Virus record (IMG/VR): IMGVR_UViG_3300021960_000159
Coordinates: 1-43,232 of that record
Length of the DNA: 43,232 nt
From: a virus
Direction: 5' to 3' (one strand)
The notes below the pieces were generated by a model. The model saw nothing but the letters and a program-made list of their open reading frames with translations. It had not been told where the DNA came from and searched no databases. Below are positions 26,822 through 33,149 of the stretch, one piece after another. Positions within the stretch are counted from its first letter, which is position 1, and every line of letters starts with the position of its first letter. Both the position numbers and the translations under genes were made by a program.

Positions 26822-27381
26822 ACTGCTAATTTAAACCACTCAGGCTTTTGTCTTCCACGTTCCCACACCATTTTAAATCGAGATTGCTTAGTTTGATAGA
26901 ATAATTTATACGATTTAATCGGATCATCTTCAAACATGCACTCTGGATTTGACTTCATTGCAAGAGGAAATGGTGTAAGTGACCCTTCACGAATGTTCTT
27001 TGGAAGAACACTCAAAGGGTATCTAAGCTGCAGGTCTGTTTTGTGTATTTTACCAAACCTAAAAGTATACTCGTCACAGAGGGCAACGAAGTGATTGTAA
27101 TGCCATCTATAGTTTTCACTTGTTTCCATAGACCAAATAGTACAAGGATGCGCACCATGCACGTTTTTATAAAGTACTATTTCCATATTATCATTTGGAT
27201 GTCGATAGTATTTTACCTTTGTCTTACCAGACTTAGAAGGACGCAATTCCATTGTACCATCAAGGAGTCGATGCGCGGTCGACAACATTTGGCCAGACTC
27301 AACTGTCATTTTTGGAATGTGCTTGTCACATTGATCTTGAGCTGCTAACTCAGGATTTTCATTGATTGCGAATACGTTCAT
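26818..27381 (-). CDS. Conserved phage protein of unknown function (QCDKHIPKM type)
   Basis: 187 residues, beginning MNVFAINENPELAAQDQCDKHIPKMTVESGQMLSTAHRLLDG. This N-terminal block with its HxxKM and SGQMLSTAHR helix is familiar to me from uncharacterised T4-like phage proteins (recollection). Many His, Trp and Tyr residues (HPCTIWSMETSENYRWHYNHF) suggest a folded enzyme-like domain. The end FKMVWERGRQKPEWF is faintly like T4 DenV's ending, too weak to assign. Overlaps the upstream gene by 23 nt and the oxygenase start by ATGA. Confidence 0.8.
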   Translation of the reverse strand: MNVFAINENPELAAQDQCDKHIPKMTVESGQMLSTAHRLLDGTMELRPSKSGKTKVKYYRHPNDNMEIVLYKNVHGAHPCTIWSMETSENYRWHYNHFVALCDEYTFRFGKIHKTDLQLRYPLSVLPKNIREGSLTPFPLAMKSNPECMFEDDPIKSYKLFYQTKQSRFKMVWERGRQKPEWFKLAV

Positions 27382-27565
27382 TCAACATTTGCCTTTTATA
27401 TTCTGCCTTTAGCCAGTATTTGTATTTGTTAAACCAAAATTTAGAATCATATTTTGGCATGAATCCTTCATAGATTTCTACTTCTTCTAAATGTTCTTGC
27501 CATTTATGAGTTAACCAATTTCTAAACTTACCAGTTGATTTCAATTCTTTGATCTCCCGATCCAT
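27359..27565 (-). CDS. Small hypothetical protein
   Basis: 68 residues, basic and aromatic: FRNWLTHKWQEHLEEVEIYEGF, FWFNKYKYWLKAEYKRQML. No motif recognised. It overlaps the genes on both sides (38 nt and 23 nt), typical of the tightly packed operon; the first ATG is used because the next Met would discard half the protein. Confidence 0.72.
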   Translation of the reverse strand: MDREIKELKSTGKFRNWLTHKWQEHLEEVEIYEGFMPKYDSKFWFNKYKYWLKAEYKRQMLNERIRNQ

Positions 27566-28046
27566 TCCAGCTTACAGTACAACCACTTTGTTCTATCAAT
27601 TCTAACACATCTTTGAGGTTTTGTACACCGTTTTTTGATCCGTCAAAACAAAAAGTAGAACCGTCAGCGATTTCTGGAGGCATACAAGCAAAACCAGATT
27701 GGCTCACATCTGGTTCATAGTCAAGATTATCGTATGAACCACTGAGAACACCTTCACCAGCGCAGTAGTCGCACATGTCTGTATATCTTTCTCCGTCATC
27801 TTCAAGTTCGATAAACCCGGTGCCGTCACACGAAGAACAATCTTCTTCATCAGGATTAAAGATTTCGCAATCCTGTGAGTGATTAAAAAGAACTTTTTCA
27901 AGGTTTACTTTCTGACCTTTAAAAGGACCTTCTTCATGTTCGTAAGGTAATTCACCCCAAGCGCAGGTTTGACAACAAGGAAGATTCCATCCAACAAACC
28001 AACCTTCAGCACGAAGTGCATCTTGCATTTTTCTAAATCCATTCAT
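27528..28046 (-). CDS. Protein with DnaJ-type CxxC zinc-finger pair
   Basis: 172 residues from the ATG that overlaps the previous stop (ATGA); a start four codons earlier (28058) is also possible. N-terminal ALRAEGWFVGWNLPCCQTCAWGEL resembles the DUF6891-type domain. The centre has CSSCDGTGF and CDYCAGEGV, two CxxCxGxG-like knuckles as in DnaJ and related zinc-binding regions. The C-terminus (VLELIEQSGCTVSWNGSGDQRIEI) reads like the end of that domain, so the zinc module seems inserted. Role unknown. Confidence 0.78.
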   Translation of the reverse strand: MNGFRKMQDALRAEGWFVGWNLPCCQTCAWGELPYEHEEGPFKGQKVNLEKVLFNHSQDCEIFNPDEEDCSSCDGTGFIELEDDGERYTDMCDYCAGEGVLSGSYDNLDYEPDVSQSGFACMPPEIADGSTFCFDGSKNGVQNLKDVLELIEQSGCTVSWNGSGDQRIEINW

Positions 28047-28378
28047 TTCTTTACCCATTCATTAAGATCCCAGTTAAATTCATAGTTTTTCCAATCATGG
28101 CGACCATCTACAATAGGAGGCAATGACTTAGGCATTGGTTTCAACATCGTTTCGAAAGTAGGCATTTTAGGACGATACTTAGAAATTACATCGTCTGCTT
28201 GCTCATATCCACGAGCGATCAACACATTTTTCACGAAGTTGATTTTGTCAGCAACTGCAAGACCAGCGTGATAGGCGCGAGAGTCGTCTGCCATTTGGAA
28301 GTACCAGTCATGACCAGCACACAATTCTTTAAGATGATCAACGATTTCCATCGTTTGAGTTTCGTTAGTTATTTTCAT
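28043..28378 (-). CDS. Hypothetical protein
   Basis: 111 residues from the internal ATG (MKITNETQTMEIVDHL), chosen over an upstream ATG because GGAAGGATGC lies just before it and its start overlaps the previous stop as TAATG. It has helical regions (VADKINFVKNVLIARGYEQADDVISKY), a Pro-rich segment (MLKPMPKSLPPIV) and a Trp-rich tail (HDWKNYEFNWDLNEW). No family recognised. Confidence 0.7.
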   Translation of the reverse strand: MKITNETQTMEIVDHLKELCAGHDWYFQMADDSRAYHAGLAVADKINFVKNVLIARGYEQADDVISKYRPKMPTFETMLKPMPKSLPPIVDGRHDWKNYEFNWDLNEWVKK

Positions 28379-28719
28379 TATGCATCCTTCCATCGAAAAT
28401 CGTCATGAATGTAGATATCAAGACGCTTGCTGTTGGTGTATTTGTTACCAACTATATCGCCATGAAAACTATAACCTCTGGTACGAAAGGTATTCGTCCA
28501 ACGACTAAAATATGTTTCTTTTTCAATGGGCTCACGACCCTTTACAGTGACACGCTTAGTCTTACGGACCGTGCCACGATAGTCGCTTGGTTCCCATTGA
28601 ATGCTTTTGTTATAGACTGAAACAGACTTACGGATTGCTTCAAGAATTTCCATGTCTACGCAAGAAAGAGGATCAAGAGAGCAGACGTAACTTTCAGTTC
28701 GATTAGTACGATTTTCCAT
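28378..28719 (-). CDS. Hypothetical protein
   Basis: 113 residues from MENRTNRTESYVCSLD; an ATG 14 codons earlier lies within the preceding gene, and the chosen one has TTGGAG upstream and a TAATG overlap. Basic middle (RKTKRVTVKGREPIEKETYFSRW) and a C-terminal strand region (KRLDIYIHDDFRWKDA). No family recognised. Confidence 0.7.
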   Translation of the reverse strand: MENRTNRTESYVCSLDPLSCVDMEILEAIRKSVSVYNKSIQWEPSDYRGTVRKTKRVTVKGREPIEKETYFSRWTNTFRTRGYSFHGDIVGNKYTNSKRLDIYIHDDFRWKDA

Positions 28720-28886
28720 TATAAAGTACTCCAAGGTAAGATTGCAAAGGCGATGATACATACTGAAATTCCTAGAATTCCAATTGCCATGGAAATAGTA
28801 TCCATGAACATTTCGTTTAAATCAGTATCACTAACTACTTGTTTAGTGTAGACCGATCCAACTTCATGATTAAGCTTTTTTCTCAT
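28719..28886 (-). CDS. 55-residue membrane protein at the head of the oxygenase/GT29 operon
   Basis: MRKKLNHEVGSVYTKQVVSD, then a transmembrane helix (about residues 33-52, MAIGILGISVCIIAFAIL). Stop overlaps the next start (TAATG). The leader is unusual: no clear Shine-Dalgarno, and an out-of-frame 8-codon reading frame (MKTNEKKA) starts 10 nt upstream and overlaps it. First gene after the promoter at 28921-28949. Confidence 0.65.
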   Translation of the reverse strand: MRKKLNHEVGSVYTKQVVSDTDLNEMFMDTISMAIGILGISVCIIAFAILPWSTL

Positions 28887-28920
28887 TTGTTTTCATACCG
28901 TTTTTATTTAATATAGAGCT

Positions 28921-28949
28921 ATTCTACCACACTCGTGGAAAAAGTACAC
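28921..28949 (-). promoter_or_regulatory. Sigma70-like promoter, GTAC class
   Basis: On the minus strand GTGTAC (28949-28944), 17-nt spacer, TAGAAT (28926-28921). Same core and downstream AG as five other minus-strand promoters. Expected to drive the operon from 28886 to 24698. Preceded by the hairpin at 28972-29021. Confidence 0.72.
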
Positions 28950-28971
28950 CGTTTTTTCATTTAATTTTTGC

Positions 28972-29021
28972 TTTAAAAACAACCACTTATAATAGTCGAT
29001 TCACAAGTGGTTGTTTTTAAA
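28972..29021 (-). terminator. AT-rich hairpin of the hairpin-promoter module, copy A
   Basis: Perfect 17-bp arms TTTAAAAACAACCACTT (28972-28988) and AAGTGGTTGTTTTTAAA (29005-29021) with a 16-nt loop. It can work as a terminator for the 29031-29204 gene, since the 3' arm is U-rich in RNA. 23 nt from the next -35. The core ACAACCACTT is shared with the copy at 36747-36790. Confidence 0.8.
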
Positions 29022-29030
29022 AGGATTATT

Positions 29031-29204
29031 TTAAGCAGCCTTTTTAGCAGCATCTCGACGAGCAATAACACGTTGGCGACCAACATTATACTCTGAGTAT
29101 TTGTGCCCCATTTTAGGAAACTTTAGGCTTGGCTTTTCTTTACCAGCAGGCAATATAGTGATTTCATTTCCAGCAGCAAGCCATTCTTGAATTTCTTTAC
29201 TCAT
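29031..29204 (-). CDS. 57-residue basic protein
   Basis: MSKEIQEWLAAGNEITILPA then GKEKPSLKFPKMG and a basic tail (NVGRQRVIARRDAAKKAA). GAAAAGGA Shine-Dalgarno in the shared leader. It is a single-gene unit between promoter 29240-29269 and hairpin 28972-29021. The basic tail and early-type promoter suggest nucleic-acid binding or a host-takeover peptide, as inference only. Confidence 0.78.
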   Translation of the reverse strand: MSKEIQEWLAAGNEITILPAGKEKPSLKFPKMGHKYSEYNVGRQRVIARRDAAKKAA

Positions 29205-29239
29205 TTTTTATTCCTTTTCAATTTAATTAATATGAGACT

Positions 29240-29269
29240 ATTCTACTATATTTTAGCAGAAAAGTACAC
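29240..29269 (-). promoter_or_regulatory. Sigma70-like promoter, GTAC class
   Basis: Minus strand GTGTAC (29269-29264), 18-nt spacer, TAGAAT (29245-29240), followed by the leader CATATTAATTAAATTGAAAA shared with the promoters at 36692 and 38382. Drives the 57-aa gene. Confidence 0.75.
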
Positions 29270-29292
29270 TGTTTATGAAATAAAAAATGGTA

Positions 29293-29341
29293 TAAAAAAC
29301 AATAGCTTGCGTATAAAGGTTATATAAGTTATTGTTTTATA
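29293..29341 (-). terminator. AT-rich hairpin of the hairpin-promoter module, copy B
   Basis: Arms TAAAAAACAATAGCTT (29293-29308) and AAGTTATTGTTTTATA (29326-29341) pair with one G-U wobble and one mismatch near the base. Located 24 nt from the -35 of the 29240 promoter and just behind the GC-rich terminator at 29352, so the two act in tandem. Confidence 0.65.
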
Positions 29342-29351
29342 AAGAAAAAGA

Positions 29352-29373
29352 AAAGGGGCCCGAAGGCCCCTTT
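29352..29373 (-). terminator. Rho-independent terminator ending the late secreted-protein unit
   Basis: On the minus strand AAAGGGGCC-TTCG-GGCCCCTTT then CTTTTTCTTT: a 9-bp stem with a UUCG loop. It closes the unit that begins at the late promoter 33137-33144. Confidence 0.9.
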
Positions 29374-29389
29374 AGGTTTTGAGACTAGA

Positions 29390-29614
29390 TTACAATATCA
29401 TCAAGATACCGATCAGAAAACCGATGTTCAGTCCTACAGAACAGACCAGGGCAAAATCTTTACGATAGCTCTCTGGTTTGTAATCAACAACTATCTCGTT
29501 GTGAGTAGAATATAACGGATAACTTCTAGAAGGAATCGTTATGATGGGGTCGACTAAGTTTTTATATGGATCGTTAGTCGACCCCCTTTTAGGGAAGTCG
29601 ATAACGGTTGCCAC
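29390..29614 (-). CDS. Small protein with C-terminal membrane anchor
   Basis: 74 residues: a Pro-rich soluble N-terminus (VIDFPKRGSTNDPYKNLVDPI) and a C-terminal transmembrane helix (FALVCSVGLNIGFLIGILMIL). Start 1 nt after the previous stop. Last gene of the late minus-strand unit; tail-anchored topology suggests an inner-membrane partner for the exported proteins upstream. Function unknown. Confidence 0.75.
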   Translation of the reverse strand: MATVIDFPKRGSTNDPYKNLVDPIITIPSRSYPLYSTHNEIVVDYKPESYRKDFALVCSVGLNIGFLIGILMIL

Positions 29615-29615
29615 G

Positions 29616-29831
29616 TTAGTCCTCCTCGTCTTCTACTCTTACGATATACGCAACATTCGATTTGTTCAATTGAACTGTTCGACCGTTGGGTTGAATAAAA
29701 GGAATGAATGTGTGTTCGAGATTCATAACCCAAGCTAATGCAGCGTCAGGTTCTAAAGCCGTCACATATTCATCTTTTACCAACTCACCGTACATCGTTG
29801 TACCATTGTTAAATGTTACTTTAACACGCAT
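29616..29831 (-). CDS. Small beta-rich hypothetical protein
   Basis: 71 residues from the ATG (MRVKVTFNNGTTMYGELVKD) that has AAAGGAG 8 nt upstream; a GTG three codons earlier is less likely. Beta-rich (FIPFIQPNGRTVQLNKSNVAYIVRV), acidic tail VEDEED. No signal peptide. Not recognised; it belongs to the late unit. Confidence 0.72.
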   Translation of the reverse strand: MRVKVTFNNGTTMYGELVKDEYVTALEPDAALAWVMNLEHTFIPFIQPNGRTVQLNKSNVAYIVRVEDEED

Positions 29832-29862
29832 GAGTTGCACTCCTTTTCTTTAAAAGGAAAAT

Positions 29863-30321
29863 CTAATCAGCGAGAGGATTGTCTAGTACACCTTGAATCC
29901 TAGAATTGAGACGGTCTTCGACTGCCTTAATTTTTAGTTCAGTATCGGTTTCTAAACTTTCCCTTTTATTATCGAACCGCTCATTTGCTTTATCGATCAT
30001 ATCTCTGACTTTATCTTCCATATCCCTGTTCTGGTCTTCGATCCGATCAACGTTTTTTTCCATTCGGTTAAAATCGTCTCTTAAATCGTTTTTGATGCTA
30101 CGTGAATAGTCTATAGCCTCGTCTAGTTTGGTTTCAATGACGTTATTTCGAGCTGCTATAGCGTCTGTATCGATATTCTGGATTATCTCCTTCATATCCA
30201 TATAGTCTTTATAGAACTCAAAAGCTCCCCACGTCGCACCACCTAGGGTGGATAGAGCGGTGAGTAATACCATCATTTTGCCACCTTTGAAGGTCATCCC
30301 TCCAAATTCGACTTCTGCCAT
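29863..30321 (-). CDS. Membrane-anchored coiled-coil protein
   Basis: 152 residues. The N-terminus AEVEFGGMTFKGGKMMVLL leads into a hydrophobic segment (about 15-37, LLTALSTLGGATWGAFEFY), then about 100 residues of charged heptad-like coiled coil (DDFNRMEKNVDRIEDQNRDMEDKVRDM). I recall relatives in marine T4-like phages without known function. The architecture could span the periplasm (spanin-like) or act as a tether, but a lipobox or second membrane segment is absent. Starts 3 nt after the previous stop. Confidence 0.75.
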   Translation of the reverse strand: MAEVEFGGMTFKGGKMMVLLTALSTLGGATWGAFEFYKDYMDMKEIIQNIDTDAIAARNNVIETKLDEAIDYSRSIKNDLRDDFNRMEKNVDRIEDQNRDMEDKVRDMIDKANERFDNKRESLETDTELKIKAVEDRLNSRIQGVLDNPLAD

Positions 30322-30324
30322 GTC

Positions 30325-30774
30325 TTACTCCTCGTTATCATCTGCGAATTGAAGTTGCCTTAAATTCGCGACCTCTTGTTGTAATTTTTGTATCTCTAGT
30401 CTTCTTCTCTCTAATTCTAGTTTGTAAAGTTCATTACAGTTAAGCCTTTCTTTTGGCTTATCAAGCGGAATGGTGATCTTAGCATATACGCCAACATCTT
30501 TTACCATACCACTTTGATCCCAGCCATCGGGATTAATGTAGGTATTACTACCAAACACATTATCATAAGGCCCGTTTTGGTTTAAAATACCGACCACACC
30601 AAATTCAAGAGCTGTAGCTCCTCCAATGGCATTTTGGCATTCCAAAGTTCCTGCTCTGACTCTGTCTGATGCATAAGAACCTGGTGATGAAGGTAAAGCT
30701 AAGTTCAAAGAACTTGACTGACCAAACACCAAATCAGGTAACATCATTAACAATAAAATAACGAATATACGCAT
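30325..30774 (-). CDS. Exported protein with C-terminal coiled coil
   Basis: 149 residues. Clear Sec signal peptide (MRIFVILLLMMLPDLVFG, cleavage probably before QSSS). The mature part begins SSSLNLALPSSPGSYASDR and contains two Cys that may pair (TLECQNA, RLNCNELY). The C-terminal ~35 residues form a coiled coil (YKLELERRRLEIQKLQQEV). Periplasmic or outer-membrane associated. I recall similar sequences in marine T4-like genomes (unverified). Confidence 0.8.
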   Translation of the reverse strand: MRIFVILLLMMLPDLVFGQSSSLNLALPSSPGSYASDRVRAGTLECQNAIGGATALEFGVVGILNQNGPYDNVFGSNTYINPDGWDQSGMVKDVGVYAKITIPLDKPKERLNCNELYKLELERRRLEIQKLQQEVANLRQLQFADDNEE

Positions 30775-30780
30775 AATAAT

Positions 30781-31158
30781 CTACTTTACTTTAGAACAGA
30801 TCCTCGATTTCAGTAATGTCTTCGTCTTTCCATCTTGAAGTGTTTTCGACATAGTGCAAATATATCGTACTTTTTTTCTAGACTTAGATTGAATATAGAC
30901 ATCAAAATTTTTTGTTTCAAGATACTCAACGTTGATTATCTTTCCGCCCATAACGACAAATGGAACTTTATTCCAATCATCATCATACACGCCAACTTGA
31001 TAGTAACGAATATCATTACGCTTATTAAACAATCTCATACTCACCTTCAACACACCCTCCATATAGGATTGCTCCAATTTTGGATATGTTGGGGTAAATT
31101 CGTGGGCGGTTGCCCGCCCACTATAAAGAATGATCAACAATAGCATAACGTATTTCAT
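30781..31158 (-). CDS. Exported protein resembling a fimbrial (PapD-like) chaperone domain
   Basis: 125 residues from MKYVMLLLIILYSGRATAHEF; a start 11 codons earlier is rejected because this ATG has GGAG upstream and begins a proper signal peptide. The mature part looks like one Ig-type domain: VLKVSMRLFNKRNDIRYYQVGVYDDDW, NFDVYIQSKSRKKVRYICT, and an ending LLKSRICSKVK like the strand ends of pilus chaperones. Only one domain is present, whereas true chaperones have two. It follows directly the pilin-like gene, which supports a pair. Confidence 0.65.
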   Translation of the reverse strand: MKYVMLLLIILYSGRATAHEFTPTYPKLEQSYMEGVLKVSMRLFNKRNDIRYYQVGVYDDDWNKVPFVVMGGKIINVEYLETKNFDVYIQSKSRKKVRYICTMSKTLQDGKTKTLLKSRICSKVK

Positions 31159-31175
31159 GTGGTTTATTTCTCCAT

Positions 31176-31685
31176 TTAGATTGCAATGCACTCAGCAGTA
31201 ACGACTGCTTGATATTGTCCGCCTGGAAACGCTTTGTCATAGCCATAGTCTGCAGTTGATTCTACCTTGAACCAGGTTGAACCAGCAACTGATAAGTCTA
31301 TTTCAGTAACGTTATCATATTCCACTTTGTTCGTATCATAAGCTGACATACTGGCGTCAGAGACTTGGTCGACAGACGTGCTGCCAGTGAAATCTACAAC
31401 GTCATTCAACACAGGGCTTTCGGAAAAGGAAGTAGGATGAGTAATTTTAGCCATATAATAATCAGCCTGAATTACATCATACCTTACAACAGGATGCACA
31501 CCACCTGAAGCCGAAGCCGTAGTCAACGACTCTGGTGATGGGTTTCCGTAAACTCCAGCCGTGTCTTGCGTCACAATGCATTTGGATTCAACACTACCAG
31601 TGATAGGAATATCCTCCGCATACGAACTCAAAGACCAAAAGGACAATAATATACATGATATAGTTGTTTTATTAAGCATATTCAT
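31176..31685 (-). CDS. Exported pilin-like protein
   Basis: 169 residues. Signal peptide (MNMLNKTTISCILLSFWSLSSYA), mature start EDIPITGSVESKCIVTQDTAGVYGNP. The early Cys in a strand and the final GGQYQAVVTAECIAI strand with a Cys resemble chaperone-usher and spore-coat-U type pilin subunits. No usher gene is in the window. Followed 17 nt later by the chaperone-like gene. Virion proteins are not normally exported, so this protein acts in the host envelope or is released. Confidence 0.65.
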   Translation of the reverse strand: MNMLNKTTISCILLSFWSLSSYAEDIPITGSVESKCIVTQDTAGVYGNPSPESLTTASASGGVHPVVRYDVIQADYYMAKITHPTSFSESPVLNDVVDFTGSTSVDQVSDASMSAYDTNKVEYDNVTEIDLSVAGSTWFKVESTADYGYDKAFPGGQYQAVVTAECIAI

Positions 31686-31706
31686 GCTCTCCCTTTTGTG
31701 GTTTGT

Positions 31707-32606
31707 TTACTTTCTTTCATACTGTAATTTGACAAGTTCTTGATGCAACAACTGCTGCGCCATCCCTTGTCTCAAACCTCTTTTGTTTGTAGGTAAATCC
31801 CCACCATTAAGCACAACGCTATCAGGATAAGAACCACCAACAAGAGAGCTATAATAAGCATTAGGAATTTGATTTAAATTTGCAAGAATTTGGTGCTGTA
31901 TAATAGCCATATTTTTCAATTCACTTGTATTAATCGTGCCTAATAAATCTTCTAATGCTTCTAAAGTTTTTTCCACTTTTTCCTTTTTTTCCAATGCCTC
32001 TTTTCTTTCACGTTCTTCATCATCTTCTTCTTGGGCATCTAACATTGCCTTTCGATCAAGTTCATCCTGTATTAAATCATCGTCAAGCGGATCTACGATT
32101 TCCACCTCAGTCAATTCAATAACGAAAGGATCTTGATATCCTGGGCATTGTGGGTTAGATTGGGGATCGAAGCAAGGGTCATACTTATAGGTATAGAACA
32201 CTCCCGCGTCATTTACCTTTCCTGTACCCTCTACTTCAATCGATCCAGGCCCCCAGTATGATATGTCAATGGCATCTACCGGAACAGCTTTTTTAATGCT
32301 GTTGCCAGGTATTCCAGACCAATCATCTGACGACCTAAAAATGTAGCCGGGCCCTCGTGCGTTTTCGTTCTGCACGTGAACAATCATATCATCTTCTGTT
32401 TCTTTAACAGTCGAATACTGATATATTACTTGACTTACTGTCAATCCAGCTTGTTGTGGTAATACGTTTCGCATGACCCAGTTCAAACCGAACTGAGCAG
32501 CGTTGTTTGTCGTCCCGTAAACAGGCGCAGTGTCAAACTCGCTAGAGTAACAAAAGCATGAGTAAACTAGCAACCCCAGCGCTACCAAGTAATGTCTTAG
32601 TACCAT
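31707..32606 (-). CDS. Exported protein with acidic coiled coil
   Basis: 299 residues. N-terminal signal peptide (HYLVALGLLVYSCFCYSS); the VYSC is not a good lipobox. A mature domain of ~150 residues (FGLNWVMRNVLPQQAGLTVSQ, GPGYIFRSSDDWSGIPG, YDPCFDPQSNPQCPGYQDPF) with a Cys pair is followed by a very acidic coiled coil (DRKAMLDAQEEDDEERERKEALEKKEK) and a helical C-terminus. It overlaps the upstream gene by 65 nt, with AAGGGATG before the ATG. Function unknown; the Cys pair fits an oxidising periplasm. Confidence 0.78.
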   Translation of the reverse strand: MVLRHYLVALGLLVYSCFCYSSEFDTAPVYGTTNNAAQFGLNWVMRNVLPQQAGLTVSQVIYQYSTVKETEDDMIVHVQNENARGPGYIFRSSDDWSGIPGNSIKKAVPVDAIDISYWGPGSIEVEGTGKVNDAGVFYTYKYDPCFDPQSNPQCPGYQDPFVIELTEVEIVDPLDDDLIQDELDRKAMLDAQEEDDEERERKEALEKKEKVEKTLEALEDLLGTINTSELKNMAIIQHQILANLNQIPNAYYSSLVGGSYPDSVVLNGGDLPTNKRGLRQGMAQQLLHQELVKLQYERK

Positions 32607-33099
32607 CTTTCATCCCTTTTTCTTGTTTAGCAGAAGGCAATTGATCTTCATTCAAAGCCCATTGAGCTTTGGCATCTTCACCGATCAAACCATCATAGGG
32701 ACAAGGAGTTCCAGCCATCATCATGGCATCAAAAACTCTAGTATCTTGGCATAGAGTTGATACAGCTGCAACCTTCATCCCCATATCATATAAGGTTTTA
32801 GAAAGCTTTAACCGTTCACAGTTTTCGTCAGTTACTTGAGTACCTGTAGAAATACCCAGTATCTGTGTTTGAATTGCACCTGCTACACCAAAGGTACATA
32901 AGTCTGAATTAGACGTATTGATTGTCGGTGTAATTGCCGATGCGGGTGGAGACTTCAACGTAGTCGTAGAAGTCGTTGTTGAATTCACATTGCTATCAGT
33001 GACAGATTCTGTTTTAATGATATCCTCATCTATAGATGATTCTTCAGCATATAGAGCACTTGCACTTATAGCCATAACAAAGAATAATAAGTATCGCAT
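32542..33099 (-). CDS. Exported protein with Ser/Thr linker and C-terminal membrane helix
   Basis: 185 residues. Signal peptide (MRYLLFFVMAISASALYA), low-complexity Ser/Thr linker (VNSTTTSTTTLKSPPASA), a Cys-containing domain (NSDLCTFGVAGAIQTQILGIS, NCERLKLSKTLYDMGMKVAAVSTLCQD, MAGTPCPYDGLIGE) with four Cys, and a C-terminal hydrophobic segment (GSAGVASLLMLLLL). First gene of the late unit, 38 nt downstream of a TATAAATA, with AGGAATGAAGGT as Shine-Dalgarno. I recall homologues in marine T4-like phages; function unknown. Confidence 0.8.
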   Translation of the reverse strand: MRYLLFFVMAISASALYAEESSIDEDIIKTESVTDSNVNSTTTSTTTLKSPPASAITPTINTSNSDLCTFGVAGAIQTQILGISTGTQVTDENCERLKLSKTLYDMGMKVAAVSTLCQDTRVFDAMMMAGTPCPYDGLIGEDAKAQWALNEDQLPSAKQEKGMKDGTKTLLGSAGVASLLMLLLL

Positions 33100-33136
33100 A
33101 CCTTCATTCCTGTTAATAATGTTATTGTAGCAATGT

Positions 33137-33144
33137 TATTTATA
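33137..33144 (-). promoter_or_regulatory. T4-type late promoter for the secreted-protein unit
   Basis: TATTTATA on the plus strand, so an exact TATAAATA on the minus strand, 38 nt before the ATG at 33099. With the terminator at 29352-29373 it defines a late transcription unit of eight genes. Confidence 0.78.
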
Positions 33145-33149
33145 ATATT

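Noticed and set aside
26818-27381. Pyrimidine-dimer glycosylase (DenV-like) assignment
   Set aside because: Only the last ~12 residues are faintly similar; catalytic N-terminal Thr and core of DenV are not present.
29863-30321. Call of spanin for the membrane coiled-coil protein
   Set aside because: No outer-membrane lipoprotein partner with a lipobox is encoded beside it, so topology alone is not enough.
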